NCBI GenBank assembly: GCA_001466705.2
Contig: LATX02000133.1
Location: 124,001-188,000, forward strand
DNA from: Moniliophthora roreri
Lineage: Eukaryota; Basidiomycota; Agaricomycetes; Agaricales; Marasmiaceae
DNA length: 64,000 nucleotides
Reading direction: 5' to 3'
How positions within the stretch are numbered: position 1 is the stretch's first letter; each line of letters begins with the position of its first letter. A program made the translations under genes and the position numbers. The notes beneath the pieces were generated by a model, which did no database searches, was not told the DNA's origin, and worked only from the letters and a program-made list of their open reading frames with translations. Positions 10,583 through 21,000 of this stretch are shown piece after piece.

Positions 10583-11809
10583 ATGCGTGCCTTCATCTTC
10601 GTTTCTCTTGTCCTTGCCATCACAGCATCCGCTGCTCCTCAACGTGGCAGAGGCAGAGGCCGTGGCCGTTTTGGAGGAGGGAACCGTGGTGGCAATGCAG
10701 GTGCCGCAAACCCAGCCAACAACGCAGGTTCAGGTGCAGGTGCTGCTGGAAATGCCAATAACGATAACGATCCCCAGAAATCCTTGACCCTCGACCCGAA
10801 GGTGATTGCTACGGGTTTCCAGAATGACGGACTCGCAAGTAAGGACTTGATCTTCTTTTGCAACTCGAGCAGAGGCTGATGATGTCTCCGTAGATGCAAA
10901 TGGCGCTCCATTCGTTGCATCACTCACCTCCACCAACAACTTCATCAATTTCTGTGCGGACAAGAACGTGGCCATCACGAGTACGTATCGAAAAACCTCG
11001 CATGAACATGTAGGTTGACCTTCACCCGCAGACGGTAAACAGATCAAGGAGGGGTCCTGCAACCCCGCGCCTATGGGTCTCATTCCTAGCGTTGAGAACA
11101 TGCCTTCCTCAAAATTCACCTTCCCGGGTAACGGCGATGTTCTGCAGACCGGACAGATTTTCACCATAACAATGGCAACGAAGAACCTAGAGCTTGGTAG
11201 AGTCTTCCACTTTAGTTAGTCCTTCTGATTAATTATGTCAACAGGCAACTTTGTGAATGCCCAGCAGAACTACTTTGCTGCTCCACAACAACTGAACGGA
11301 CAGGGCAACATTATTGGTTAGTGAAATTCACTCATAAGCTGCAATGAACGCTCAATGTATACGGAAACTAGGCCACTCACACATCACCATCGACAAGGTC
11401 AAGTCGTTCCAGGATACTGAGCCTACCGACCCCACATACTTTGCGTACTTCAAGGTCCGTGTCCCGCGAACCTTCTACTCTACATCGGCAACGTCAAACT
11501 GACTTTTCCTTCCCAAGGGAATCAACACTCCAGCAGATGCCGATGGCGTTGTCAGTGTTACTCTCGACAAGGGTCTCCCGGCCGGTGTCTACAGACTTGC
11601 ATCCATCAACGCCGCGGCAAATCACCAACCGGTTCTTGTCCCTGTGGAACAACATGGATTCTTGGACGATATGGTTTACGTGAGTAATACTTCCTTGTAC
11701 TCCAGGCCTCAGGCTTTACATTCACCGGTGCTCATTCTGACTTCTTTAACCACAGTTCACCGTCGCCGATGATCCATCCTCCGTTCGTCAGGGCTTTGGG
11801 GGACAATAA
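10583..11809 (+). CDS. Conserved secreted agaricomycete protein with RG-rich N-terminus
   Basis: Seven exons (10583-10838, 10894-10980, 11032-11196, 11245-11316, 11372-11454, 11518 to the donor near 11680, and from about 11756 to 11809) encode about 290 aa. A signal peptide (MRAFIFVSLVLAITASAAPQ) is followed by RGRGRGRGRFGG, a Gly/Asn/Ala linker and a conserved ectodomain: STNNFINFCADKNVAIT, GSCNPAPMGLIPS, KFTFPGNGDVL, NYFAAPQQLN, GHSHITIDK and GVYRLASINAAANHQP then EQHGFLDDMVYFTVADD. I recognise this as a secreted family widespread in mushroom genomes, without known biochemical function. The His-rich GHSHITI and NHQP/EQHG motifs could bind metal, which is inference. A degraded paralogue lies at 28421-29423 on the other strand. 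Confidence 0.85.
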
Positions 11810-12577
11810 GCGGTCATCTTTACTGCTGGAGCTGCCTTCGCTGCCAACGAGGGTATCCTGCCGGGCACTTAGAACCAACCGATAGTCGGACGCATTGCCA
11901 TGAGCGGTATTTATTGAGTCGAGAATGGTATGCTAGGAATAGGTCTAGCGTTGCAGTTTGTATTGATTATTTACGACAACCATGATTTGCTGCTGGGTGC
12001 TCACCGATGGACGATGTTAACAATCAAAAGCAAGAAAAGACGTGAGTCCAAGTTATCATTTGTGTGTCAGACAGGTAAAGTTGTGTATATGCTCGAGTAT
12101 GATAAAATCAATAAAGATAATGGAAGAGCAAAGGAAGGGCATGTACCCAGATTCTAAAACATTGCGAACATATGACAATAAATACGACGAACGATAGCCA
12201 TAATGCAAAATATGTAGTGAAAAAGTGAAAACGAATGTAACGGAGATATGTCACCGAGTAGATAAAACAGCGGATCGTGAACAACTTTTGTACTCAATCA
12301 TTTGTTCCACAGGCATAGGTAAAGGATCCGGACAAAACGGGGCATCACTCCCTATGACCCGGGGGCTTTCCTTCGGACTCGGGCTTGAGTCCAACGGCCA
12401 TGTCTCCTCACTACCATCTGGGAGAATGACGATTTGGTGAGCAATAGAACGGTTGGAGCGAGCGTCGGCATTGTTCTCTCTCCATCTGGGCCAGATTCGG
12501 CCTGGGTAATGTGTCTGTTGTTCGTTATGGGAGATAGGGTCGCCATCAGCGTTAAGTCGAATAGCTGTATAGCGGTG
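11810..12577. other. Intergenic between convergent genes
   Basis: 770 bp of 3' flanks. A 90-codon minus-strand frame at 12352-12624 could be a C-terminal alternative exon of the neighbouring minus gene, but I cannot support a splice that reaches it. Confidence 0.4.
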
Positions 12578-13873
12578 TCAATCAACGAATGCACCAGTGC
12601 TGCCAAGCTCAATAAACGCACCACCGGAGGGTTGATGATCCCCTGGAACCCTTAATGGGAAGACCCTACTTCCGAACGTTGTCCTTAGTGAATAGTCCGT
12701 AGAGAATTGAACGGGGCTATCTGCGACCCGTCCAGGGATTCCAAGGGCCTCCCAGTCCACGTTGACCTCATGCACGTACTCTTCCCCAGTGAGTGTCATC
12801 TGACGATTGACGACATAACTCCGATCTTGGGAGCTACTCATCTCCTCGTCAATCGACTCCATGCGCTCTCTGTGACTGTCATCGTAGCTTGCTGGCTCGT
12901 CGAATAAGAGAGAAGGGCCATGGTGAAGGGCTGACGAGGGCGTTGGAAGGTTTTGGACGGAAAAGTTGGATAGAACAGAGAGTCTCCCGCCAGACCCAGA
13001 GTTCTGACGAGAATCCCCACTCCCTCGCATGTTTCGCGTTCGGCGATTTGCGGGAGTACGAACAGGTGCACCTAGGCTTTGCGAAGACGGACTGTCGACA
13101 TTGACCAATATGGGTGCGTGGGCCTCAATGTCAGGTTGGTGTGAGGAAGTATTTGAGTTCCTGTTGGAAGGCGTAGGCTCCGACCGTCGTTGTCGAGTAA
13201 CTCGAAACACAAGGTCAGGCATTCCTGTATCCAGAGATCGACGAGACGAATTTAAGTTTCCTGTCGACTGAGATTCCACCTCGGCTACTCTTCTACCAAG
13301 TGTTGTTTGAGAATCATCGAAGGTGCCTTGTGAATGAGGAGGTCTGACTTCCAGATGACGACGTGGTAGGAATGGTTGTCGAGGGGGACTGATAGGGCTG
13401 AGAGGGGTATGTGAGCTGCGGGTTATGACTGAAGGAAGAGGATACGATGATTGCGAGGAAGAGGGCTGAGAGCTTCCGTTGGATCCGATGTTAAGTGGGC
13501 TCAAATGGTTGGTCGTCATCCGAAGAGAACGCAGGGACCGATCTTCTTCGCCGGAAGCTCGTTGTGCCTCAAACTGCCTCAAACGTTCCATGGTATCCGC
13601 TGGAAGACCTATCCTCAATCTTTCCCATATCGCTTGCTCTGTGCTTGATCGTTCATTGGGACCCCCACTGAGCAGAATGGCCTCATGCGGAGGTCCGATA
13701 CCGCTCGAATCCTGCGACCGTGGTTGACTGAGGTAGTTCTGGATAATGTCGCGTCTGAGTTGACGAACACGCTGGAATGCAATATCGAGCTGTCTGAGAC
13801 TGCTGAGCTCAGGCTCCAGGTGGGGAGACGAGACGTTGGAGGTTGGTGGTGAAGGATACGAAGTACCACTCAT
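12578..13873 (-). CDS. Uncharacterised Ser/Arg-rich protein, 431 aa
   Basis: A single open exon from ATG 13873 to a stop at 12578. The N-terminus has one probably helical segment (SSLRQLDIAFQRVRQLRRDI, then IQNYLSQ), followed by a long Ser/Pro/Arg-rich disordered region (SSQPSSSQSSYPLPSVITRS; TPANRRTRNMRGSGDSRQNS) and a C-terminal conserved-looking piece VHEVNVDWEALGIPGRVADS followed by PVQFSTDYSLRTTFGSRVFP. No recognised domain. A possible 5'-UTR intron donor (ggtaagtc on the minus strand) lies upstream near 13935. The true C-terminus might involve another exon toward 12350. Function unknown. Confidence 0.65.
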   Translation of the reverse strand: MSGTSYPSPPTSNVSSPHLEPELSSLRQLDIAFQRVRQLRRDIIQNYLSQPRSQDSSGIGPPHEAILLSGGPNERSSTEQAIWERLRIGLPADTMERLRQFEAQRASGEEDRSLRSLRMTTNHLSPLNIGSNGSSQPSSSQSSYPLPSVITRSSHTPLSPISPPRQPFLPRRHLEVRPPHSQGTFDDSQTTLGRRVAEVESQSTGNLNSSRRSLDTGMPDLVFRVTRQRRSEPTPSNRNSNTSSHQPDIEAHAPILVNVDSPSSQSLGAPVRTPANRRTRNMRGSGDSRQNSGSGGRLSVLSNFSVQNLPTPSSALHHGPSLLFDEPASYDDSHRERMESIDEEMSSSQDRSYVVNRQMTLTGEEYVHEVNVDWEALGIPGRVADSPVQFSTDYSLRTTFGSRVFPLRVPGDHQPSGGAFIELGSTGAFVD

Positions 13874-14817
13874 GATCTGAGACTACAAACCAAGAAATAG
13901 TGAATAATGAATCATACACTGGAATTTGTGACTTACCAGTGTACCATATAGCAAATTGAGGTCTTTTTTTTTTGCGCAGGTTGACCTGCTTGTCGTGGTG
14001 GTCAAAGTTGAAGGGACAACAGGGAATAACGCTCACTGTCAACGCGGTGACTATGATGGTTACCGGTCACATTCCTAATCCTGGCAACCATCATCCCCAG
14101 CGGCCAGCGCTAGCGTTCATTTCACCAGCAAAATTCTTAAGTCCAGGGTAAACCGAAGATTCATGAGCCGATTCTCTCGAGCAAATGGGTTATACTATTA
14201 CCTGCAGACAGCGTATAGCCTGTGAAGGGCTAGAAGAGCTAGTGCTTAGGTGGCTAGACGCTGTGATACGAGTCTACGCTGTGAAGTGACAGTATAGGAC
14301 AGTAGCCGCAAGATATGAAGAGCAAGACGACAAAACGTGGTTATCGGAGCTACATACTTGGTTTCATAGATCTGTAGACAATTTGAGAAGGCGCCCTCTG
14401 CAAGAGCTATTTATCTGAGCTCCAACCGAGGGAGATGAGCAGAACGCAATCCTGCACACAGTTGTGGTAAAATTTGCGGTAGGACGTGTATTGCCTGGAA
14501 CCACTTTCTCATAACAGAGACTACGATGACACCTACATTGAGGGAACCCACGAATGGTCACTCAAACAAAGACCGATGCAGTATCTTGTGGGCTTTAGGG
14601 CGCGCGCCATACATCGCTTTCTCGCTCCAACCTGTGAAAACGTCGGCATAAATGAGATCCAGAAAAGCAGAGCAAGTCGGAGATTTGTGCTTGTTCCTCA
14701 CCAAATAGAATTAAATGGGCGTTCCACCTCGGTGCAATTTCCAAACGATGCCATTTCAACGGCGCTGATTCGACTATGAATACAGGGACTAATTATATTC
14801 TTCTGTAGTTCGAACCC
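13874..14817. other. Intergenic, about 940 bp
   Basis: Divergent promoter region between the 12578-13873 gene (minus) and the secreted-protein locus at 14818 (plus). Contains a T9 run near 13965. No gene supported. Confidence 0.45.
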
Positions 14818-15335
14818 ATGAAACATTTGACACCTCTAGTCACTGCACTCACCTTCGCCACTGCTGCTATCGCGCAGTGCGCGAGTATCATATTGGCGAC
14901 CCTCCTTTGGTGCCCAAATTCAAGCTGGACAGAATCTCACTATCCGAATTGATTTGCAGGTAGTTTACTCAGTGGCTAGATTGGAACCATGAAACTGACG
15001 CTACTCACCCAGCTCACTACTTCCAACGTCGATCAAGTCGGCGTCGCTATTGGTCTCCGGAGCTGCCAGCCTGGAAAGTGCTTCAAAGCTACCGCGGTAC
15101 TCGGAACGGCCCAAGCTAGCATGCTTCCTCCCCAGAACTTTTCCGTCTACATCCCGTCCGACTTCCCAAGGGGTAACGCTGTTCTTGGTTTGGTGAATCT
15201 TGGACCTGTGAGGGTAAGTTATTATACATGCGTGCCCAAAACGAATCCTGTGCTAAATCAGATTTTTAGGCTGGACACTTGGGCGTCTATGATACGCATA
15301 ACATTACCGTCAGCGTCGTGCATAGTTGCTATTGA
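14818..15335 (+). pseudogene. NIS1-like small secreted protein gene with apparent frameshift
   Basis: The ATG at 14818 starts a signal peptide (LTPLVTALTFATAAIAQ) and the mature protein resembles the Nis1 family of fungal secreted proteins: a first beta strand with an A-G-Q-N turn, the block VGVAIGLRSC, then FSVYIPSDFPRGNAVLGLV and a C-terminal strand NITVSVV. Two introns are clear (donor after the codon CAG near 14960, acceptor cacccag near 15012; and gtaagt near 15213 to ttttag near 15270). Between the signal peptide and the A-G-Q-N turn the frame changes by one base in the interval 14908-14925, putting a stop codon at about 14951. A 40-nt intron at 14885-14924 could rescue it but would delete a conserved strand and is shorter than other introns here. 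Nis1 proteins suppress host immunity in plant-associated fungi; activity here cannot be inferred. Confidence 0.5.
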
Positions 15336-15566
15336 GTAAGAAAGGTATTTAACTTGACGAGTAGGCTTTCTTTGACAATGACTGGACTGTGTGCTACTCT
15401 TGTACACTTGATTACTGCGACGAATGTGTGGTTCGGGTCATGCCGCGTGGCCCGTGCACAATCTCTTTCGTAATGTTGGTATCGCCCAAACAGGACCAAC
15501 CAGTCGCCGCGCCGCCTCTCTTTCTCCTCATCCACCACATTCCTCCCTTTTTAAAACTACTCTACT

Positions 15567-17650
15567 ATGAGCTCCCACGACAACGAGGACCTTATCGACT
15601 ACGAAGACGAGCATGACGTTACTACCAACGGTTTCCCAGCCGCTGGAGCCAGCGGTGCTGCGGCTGGTGCTAGTGCAGTGGATGGAGACGACAAGGACAA
15701 AAAGAACTTTTCTGGTATTCATTCGACTGGTTTCCGGTATGCTACCTCTTTAATAAAGTCAAACTAGTTGCTGAGTGGGCTTTTTAGGGACTTTTTGTTG
15801 AAACCTGAGCTTTTGCGTGCTATAAGTGACCTTGGTTTTGAGCACCCTTCAGAAGGTGAATACACAACGACTTGTGCCGAATTTGTATTCTCAGATCTAT
15901 TCTAGTTCAACAGGAATGTATCCCGCAAGCAGTCCTTGGAATGGATGTTCTGTGTCAGGCAAAGTCCGGCCACGGCAAAACTGCCGTTTTCGTACTAGCC
16001 ACTCTCCAGCAGCTTGAGCCTGTTAATGGCCAAGTGTCTGTGCTCGTGCTATGCCACACCCGAGAACTGGCTTTCCAGATCAAAAACGAGTACACTCGAT
16101 TCGCCAAATATATGCCCGACGTCCGAATCAGCACTTTCTACGGCGGTACCCCTGTCTCAAAAGATGCAGAAGTCCTTCGTGATAAGAACAAATGCCCACA
16201 CATCGTCGTTGCTACTCCTGGTCGGTTGAACGCACTTGCGAGGGATAAAGTCTTGGACGCCAAAAACGTTAAACATTTCGTGCTGGACGAATGCGATAAA
16301 ATGCTGGAACAGCTTGGTTAGTCACGAGTTTGGGCAATCATCCTTTATATTCGTCATTGGGTCGACAACCTGCAATTTTGCCTTGAACAATCCTTTCATT
16401 CTGTCGTGGGTCGTGGGGCTTCCATTTCGCCACAAAGTTTGTAGGGTCAGGGTCGGGTTAGATGTTGGCTGTCAGAGTTTGTTGATGCAGTGGTAGCTGG
16501 GTCGGGAGGGACGAAATTTTTGGTTCCGAGATCAGCTTCAAGATATCAATGTGGAAGCTTAAGCCGCAGCTTGCGAGCGCTTCCCTGTTCCAGACTATCG
16601 ACAGCGATTGTCAGCCGCGTTATTCCTCTCCGTTGAACCCCATTTTTCCTGGTTCCTTTTTACTTATTGCAACCGTCTTGTCGACCGCTTCGTTCTGATT
16701 TCGACATCCTTCACCAGACATGCGCCGGGACGTCCAAGAAATTTTCCGAACAACTCCTCATCACAAACAAGTAATGATGTTCAGTGCAACGCTTGCAAAG
16801 GAGATTCGAGCTACGTGCAAAAAGTTCATGTCGAATGTATGTCAGCCTCTTCTGCCTAATCCTGAACTTATTCCTGATCGCCCTTTGTAGCCCCTCGAAA
16901 TATTTGTCGATGACGAAACAAAACTTACACTACACGGTCTCCAACAACACTACGTCAAGCTTGAGGAGAATGGCAAAAACAGGAAGCTCAATGAATTGCT
17001 CGATACGCTAGAGTTCAACCAGGTCAAAGTCGATTTCGCTCTGTGGCAAAGCCTTGACTAACGTGCATTGCAGGTCGTCATTTTCGTCAAATCCGTGGCT
17101 CGCGCAATTGAGTTGGACAAATTGCTCGTGTCTTGTAACTTCCCTAGTATATCCATCCATTCTGGTTTGCAACAGGAAGAACGGTAGGCCGTTGACGTAG
17201 TGTTTCGCAGAGCTCGGCTGATCCCGTATATAGTATTGCCCGTTATACTGCTTTTAAGGCTTTCGAGAAGCGTATATTGGTCGCGACCGATATCTTTGGT
17301 CGTGGAATTGACGTTGAACGTGTCAACATCGTTGTAAACTACGACTGCCCGCCGGACGCAGACAGTTATTTGCATCGTGTTGGGTATGTTTATCTGAAAC
17401 TATCCGGCTTTCGCATGACTTATCTCGCTTGTTTGTTAGTCGTGCTGGTCGTTTCGGTACCAAGGGTCTTGCCATCACTTTTGTGACGTCCGATGAAGAC
17501 CAACAGGTCATGGCAGCCATTCAGTCGAGATTTGAGGTTGCCGTTCCAGAGCTACCCGACCACATCGATCCCGCGAGCTACAGTGAGTGCTCATGGTTCC
17601 TTTGCATTGTTGGCTAGATTTCTTACACGTGGATTGCAGTGACGTCGTAG
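15567..17650 (+). CDS. sub2: SUB2/UAP56 DEAD-box ATPase (mRNA splicing and export)
   Basis: The spliced product (about 440 aa) matches SUB2/UAP56 end to end: acidic N-terminus ([15 protein letters not shown]), [16 protein letters not shown] motif region [18 protein letters not shown], motif [23 protein letters not shown], the hallmark DECD (near 16288-16299), motif III SAT, then [50 protein letters not shown] and a terminal YMTS. SUB2 is an RNA-dependent ATPase of the TREX complex, acting in spliceosome assembly and mRNA export. Motif I has His where most orthologues carry Met. There are nine or so introns; all are near 50-60 nt except the one after [10 protein letters not shown] (16317-16717, 401 nt). 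The last exon contributes only three codons after a 50-60 nt intron and ends at TAG 17650. Confidence 0.93.
16317..16717 (+). other. Unusually long intron in SUB2
   Basis: This 401-nt intron (gttagt to accag) interrupts the codon for Asp in [13 protein letters not shown]. It is about seven times the length of the other introns in this window and has GC content like coding DNA. No protein frame or convincing box C/D or H/ACA snoRNA signature was found in it. Confidence 0.75.
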
Positions 17651-18037
17651 ATTGCCCTTTTTTGTTTTCTTCACAATCTCTATTACCTTTTTTCGTGTAT
17701 AGTGTTGTCCAAAATTGTGATTTGGCCCTACTCGTGTTGCTATATAAAACCATAATTGCGATATCAATTCCTGACAGTGATAAACGGAGTGATGTATGTG
17801 AAGAGATGAAGTAATGAAGCAACTCGACGCTGAATAGTAATACTAACACGGAGGAATCAGCTCCGTGTCAAACCTGGGGCAATCGTTGATCGTCCCGAAA
17901 CCATCATCCACCCCTTTCATTGGAACACCTGGGTACCTGAGCTTCTGTCTTTTAGACTCGACCATCACCTCCCTTTTTTCTTCACAGGTTCTCACTCAAG
18001 CAAGGTGCCAATAGGCCCTCAGGAACCTGGCGGAACA
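17651..18037. other. SUB2 3' flank and probable extra 5' coding exon of the histidine kinase
   Basis: From about 17869 the plus strand reads SVSNLGQSLIVPKPSSTPFI and GTPG, and splicing gtacct to ctcaag (about 17931-18000) joins it in frame to KVPIGPQEPGGTMKRKL. So the histidine kinase probably starts upstream of 18038, but I cannot find its initiator with certainty. Confidence 0.45.
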
Positions 18038-21000
18038 ATGAAGCGGAAGCTATTTGGGCAATCCTCTCTGCCGACCCTCTTTTTTCGTGCCACAGATGGA
18101 GTTTTGTCCGTACCCGGATACACATTCGGAAAGGTGCGTATCATCGCCAACGATAAATGACCATACCCACAATCATTCTTAGGCCTTTCCATGGAGGGAT
18201 ACAGGCAGCTTGACTCTCCTAGCGGAAGGGAGTAGTTTGAAGGACAGTTCAAGTGTTTTGGCGAAAATAGCCCCCGCGCACTCAAATGCATCGATGTGTC
18301 TGGAAAGAGAGGCTCATATGTGTGTTCCAATACTTCTAGGGCTTTGGAATCCTCGCTCATGACTTGTACAGCCTTGGACGTCTCGCAGAATCGACAGGGA
18401 AGTACAATCCAGCCCTCAGAATGGTCGAGCTGCTCAATATACCCCGGGACTATGGAGATATGGTAGTTTTACTTCTTGTTCATCCTGGATTGAACTTGCT
18501 TGGACGTTATCTACCCCCGTCGAAAGTGAATGATTTGCTTCTGGCGGATGTCACCCGGCCTGCACGGCCTCTAACCTCTCATGGAGATGTGTATATGATG
18601 GACATTGACGAATCAGACATTGCGGAGGAGATGGAAGCATTCGATATCATGGATTTAGCAACCTTTTTGGAGTGCGTGGCTCCTTCGCGTCAACCTTTTC
18701 AATGCCCTGATCGGCTCATAGATTTGCTATACAAGCTACCCTCTGTCTGGAAATGATTCACAAGTACGTTTCTGTCCCTGTTGGTTTTTTGGACCAGACT
18801 GACTTGGTTCATAGAGCTGGTATCGTCCACAGAGAAAGTGCGTGACCCATAGAGCAATTTTATTATTTTTCGGTAATCGTACTCTCTTCAGTTCGCGCCA
18901 ATGCCTTCCACTTGAACACACACATTGGGACCGTTCGTTTTGCACACTTTGGCAACCGAGCTGTCTCTCTTGAAAATTATGGTTCTCCGTCGACTCTGGT
19001 CTTACAAACATATGAAGAGGTTCAATTGCTCAAGGTTAAGGAGGCGCTTTGTTACCTGGCTCCAGAGCAAACAGGCAGCATCGAGACTATGACACAAGAT
19101 CATCGAACCGATCTGTATTCGCTTGGGATACTATTCTGGACGCTTCTGGTGGGACGTGGACAAATGCCATTCGAAGGAGGTGCTCTTGAGCTTCTCCACT
19201 CGATCGTTCAGAAAAGACCCATGCCTGTGCATGAAGTTCGCCGTGATGTTCCGCAGGTTCTTGCCAACATCGTAGACAAAGTAAACACCAGCGTCTTTGT
19301 TCATCGAGATAAGTTCTCATTTCCTTGCAGTTACTATCCAAGCATCCAGACGCTCGGTATCAAAGCGCATACGGTTTAAAATCCGACCTACTAGAGTGTC
19401 AGCGCCGGCTGTTAGCTACGGTCAGTTCAGCGACGGACGAGTCCGTGGAGGTGCGTTTATCTTAAGCCTTCCTAGGTCGCATGCCAATCACTTTCCGATG
19501 CAGCTCATTCCATCATTCGAAATTGCATTGCAAGATAGATTTATGGTAAGAGATCGTCCACCTATGGGAAACTATCTCTAACACGATAGTGGTATTAGGA
19601 ATTCACATTGCCTCTCGCCTTGGTAAAGTCATCCGCGTAAACTTGTCAGTTCGGCCACTCAGCATAGGCCATTAGTTCGGGCGCGAAAAGGAACTCGAGT
19701 TGATTAGGAACGTCAGTAAGTGAAACCTGCGTCAGCACTACCGTTTCTCCGCCCACCAAATTTTTCAAGTCCGTCATACCAACACAAGTTTTTCAAGACA
19801 CTTTTCAGCATCAGAAGGGTATATCGCCGTTTCATCCTCTGGAAGCCAGGATACTGGTACTGGCACAGGGACCGCGGGAGGCGAAGATCACGCTGAGTCT
19901 GTGTCCTCACGCAGCGGCTCACAGTCTGGAGATGCAGGGCGGAAGACGTCCACAGGCGGCTCACCTAGTCAGGATTACAGTCCACTGACGATCAGTGTTA
20001 GCCCTTCCGTCCAAACAAGCGATACCTTGCGAAGAGTGGCACTGCGCCCAAGACCCAAAGTCGCTCGCTCTCAAGTTATTGTCATTGTCGGTCCTCCTGG
20101 GTAAGAGGCCTTCCCTTAGGTACGCGCCGGTAAACTGAACTCATATACTCGTAGGGTCGGAAAAAGTTCTATGATATTGGTGAATCAAGCAAAATGGAGA
20201 TGTATGCCGAACTGCATCTTACTATTTCCCTGATTGACAAGTTAGACCATGCAGCTCACGGACTCTGGGGACAGGCAAAGTTCCAGAATGCAGACTCTGC
20301 GCCGTTCGCCGCATTGGTAGGCTTGACTTCCACCGATGAAATACAATGCTGATCTGCTGTGTACTGTAGCTGGGATGCCTATCATCCGTACTTCGTCAAC
20401 TCATGGTATTCCAAATGGACGTTCACCGCTTTGTGTCTGCATTGAAGGAGAAACTTGGCCCTCAAATTCAGAACATCCCACTCCTGTATCAGGGAACCCC
20501 CGAGCTCAAAGAGATCCTCGCTCTCTTCGATATTCATCTAGATACCCCTCGTGAAACACTGTCGACACGAGAGCTGCGTGCTCGCTTTCAAACATTGGTC
20601 GAAAACGTTTTCTCTGTAATTGCTCATACACGATTGTTTGCTTTATTTTTGGATGACCTACATGAAGCCGATGAACCGTAAGTCTGACTCTTTAGATCTA
20701 CATGAGCTCATGACAATCCTCAGTACTCTCGATGTCGTATCCGCCCTAATCAACTCCAAGAGTCGTATGGTATGTTCCCTGACATTCCTCTTTGTTTGCT
20801 TGCACTGAAGCATCGCTTGGAATAGCTTATATTTGTTACCCTCCGTTCCGAAGACAAGTGACTACCACTGCTTTTTCTTTCTATATGTTTTTCAAGCTCA
20901 ACTCTCGGACAGCGACATTGTGGAACGGGTTCGAGCTATGTTTACCAATCGTTCGCGCCCAACCTGGATCAATGTTGAACCACTATCATATTCATCTATT

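Noticed and set aside
16317..16717. Box C/D snoRNA in the long SUB2 intron
   Set aside because: Strings such as gttgatgcag are close to box C but I find no matching box D with pairing ends.
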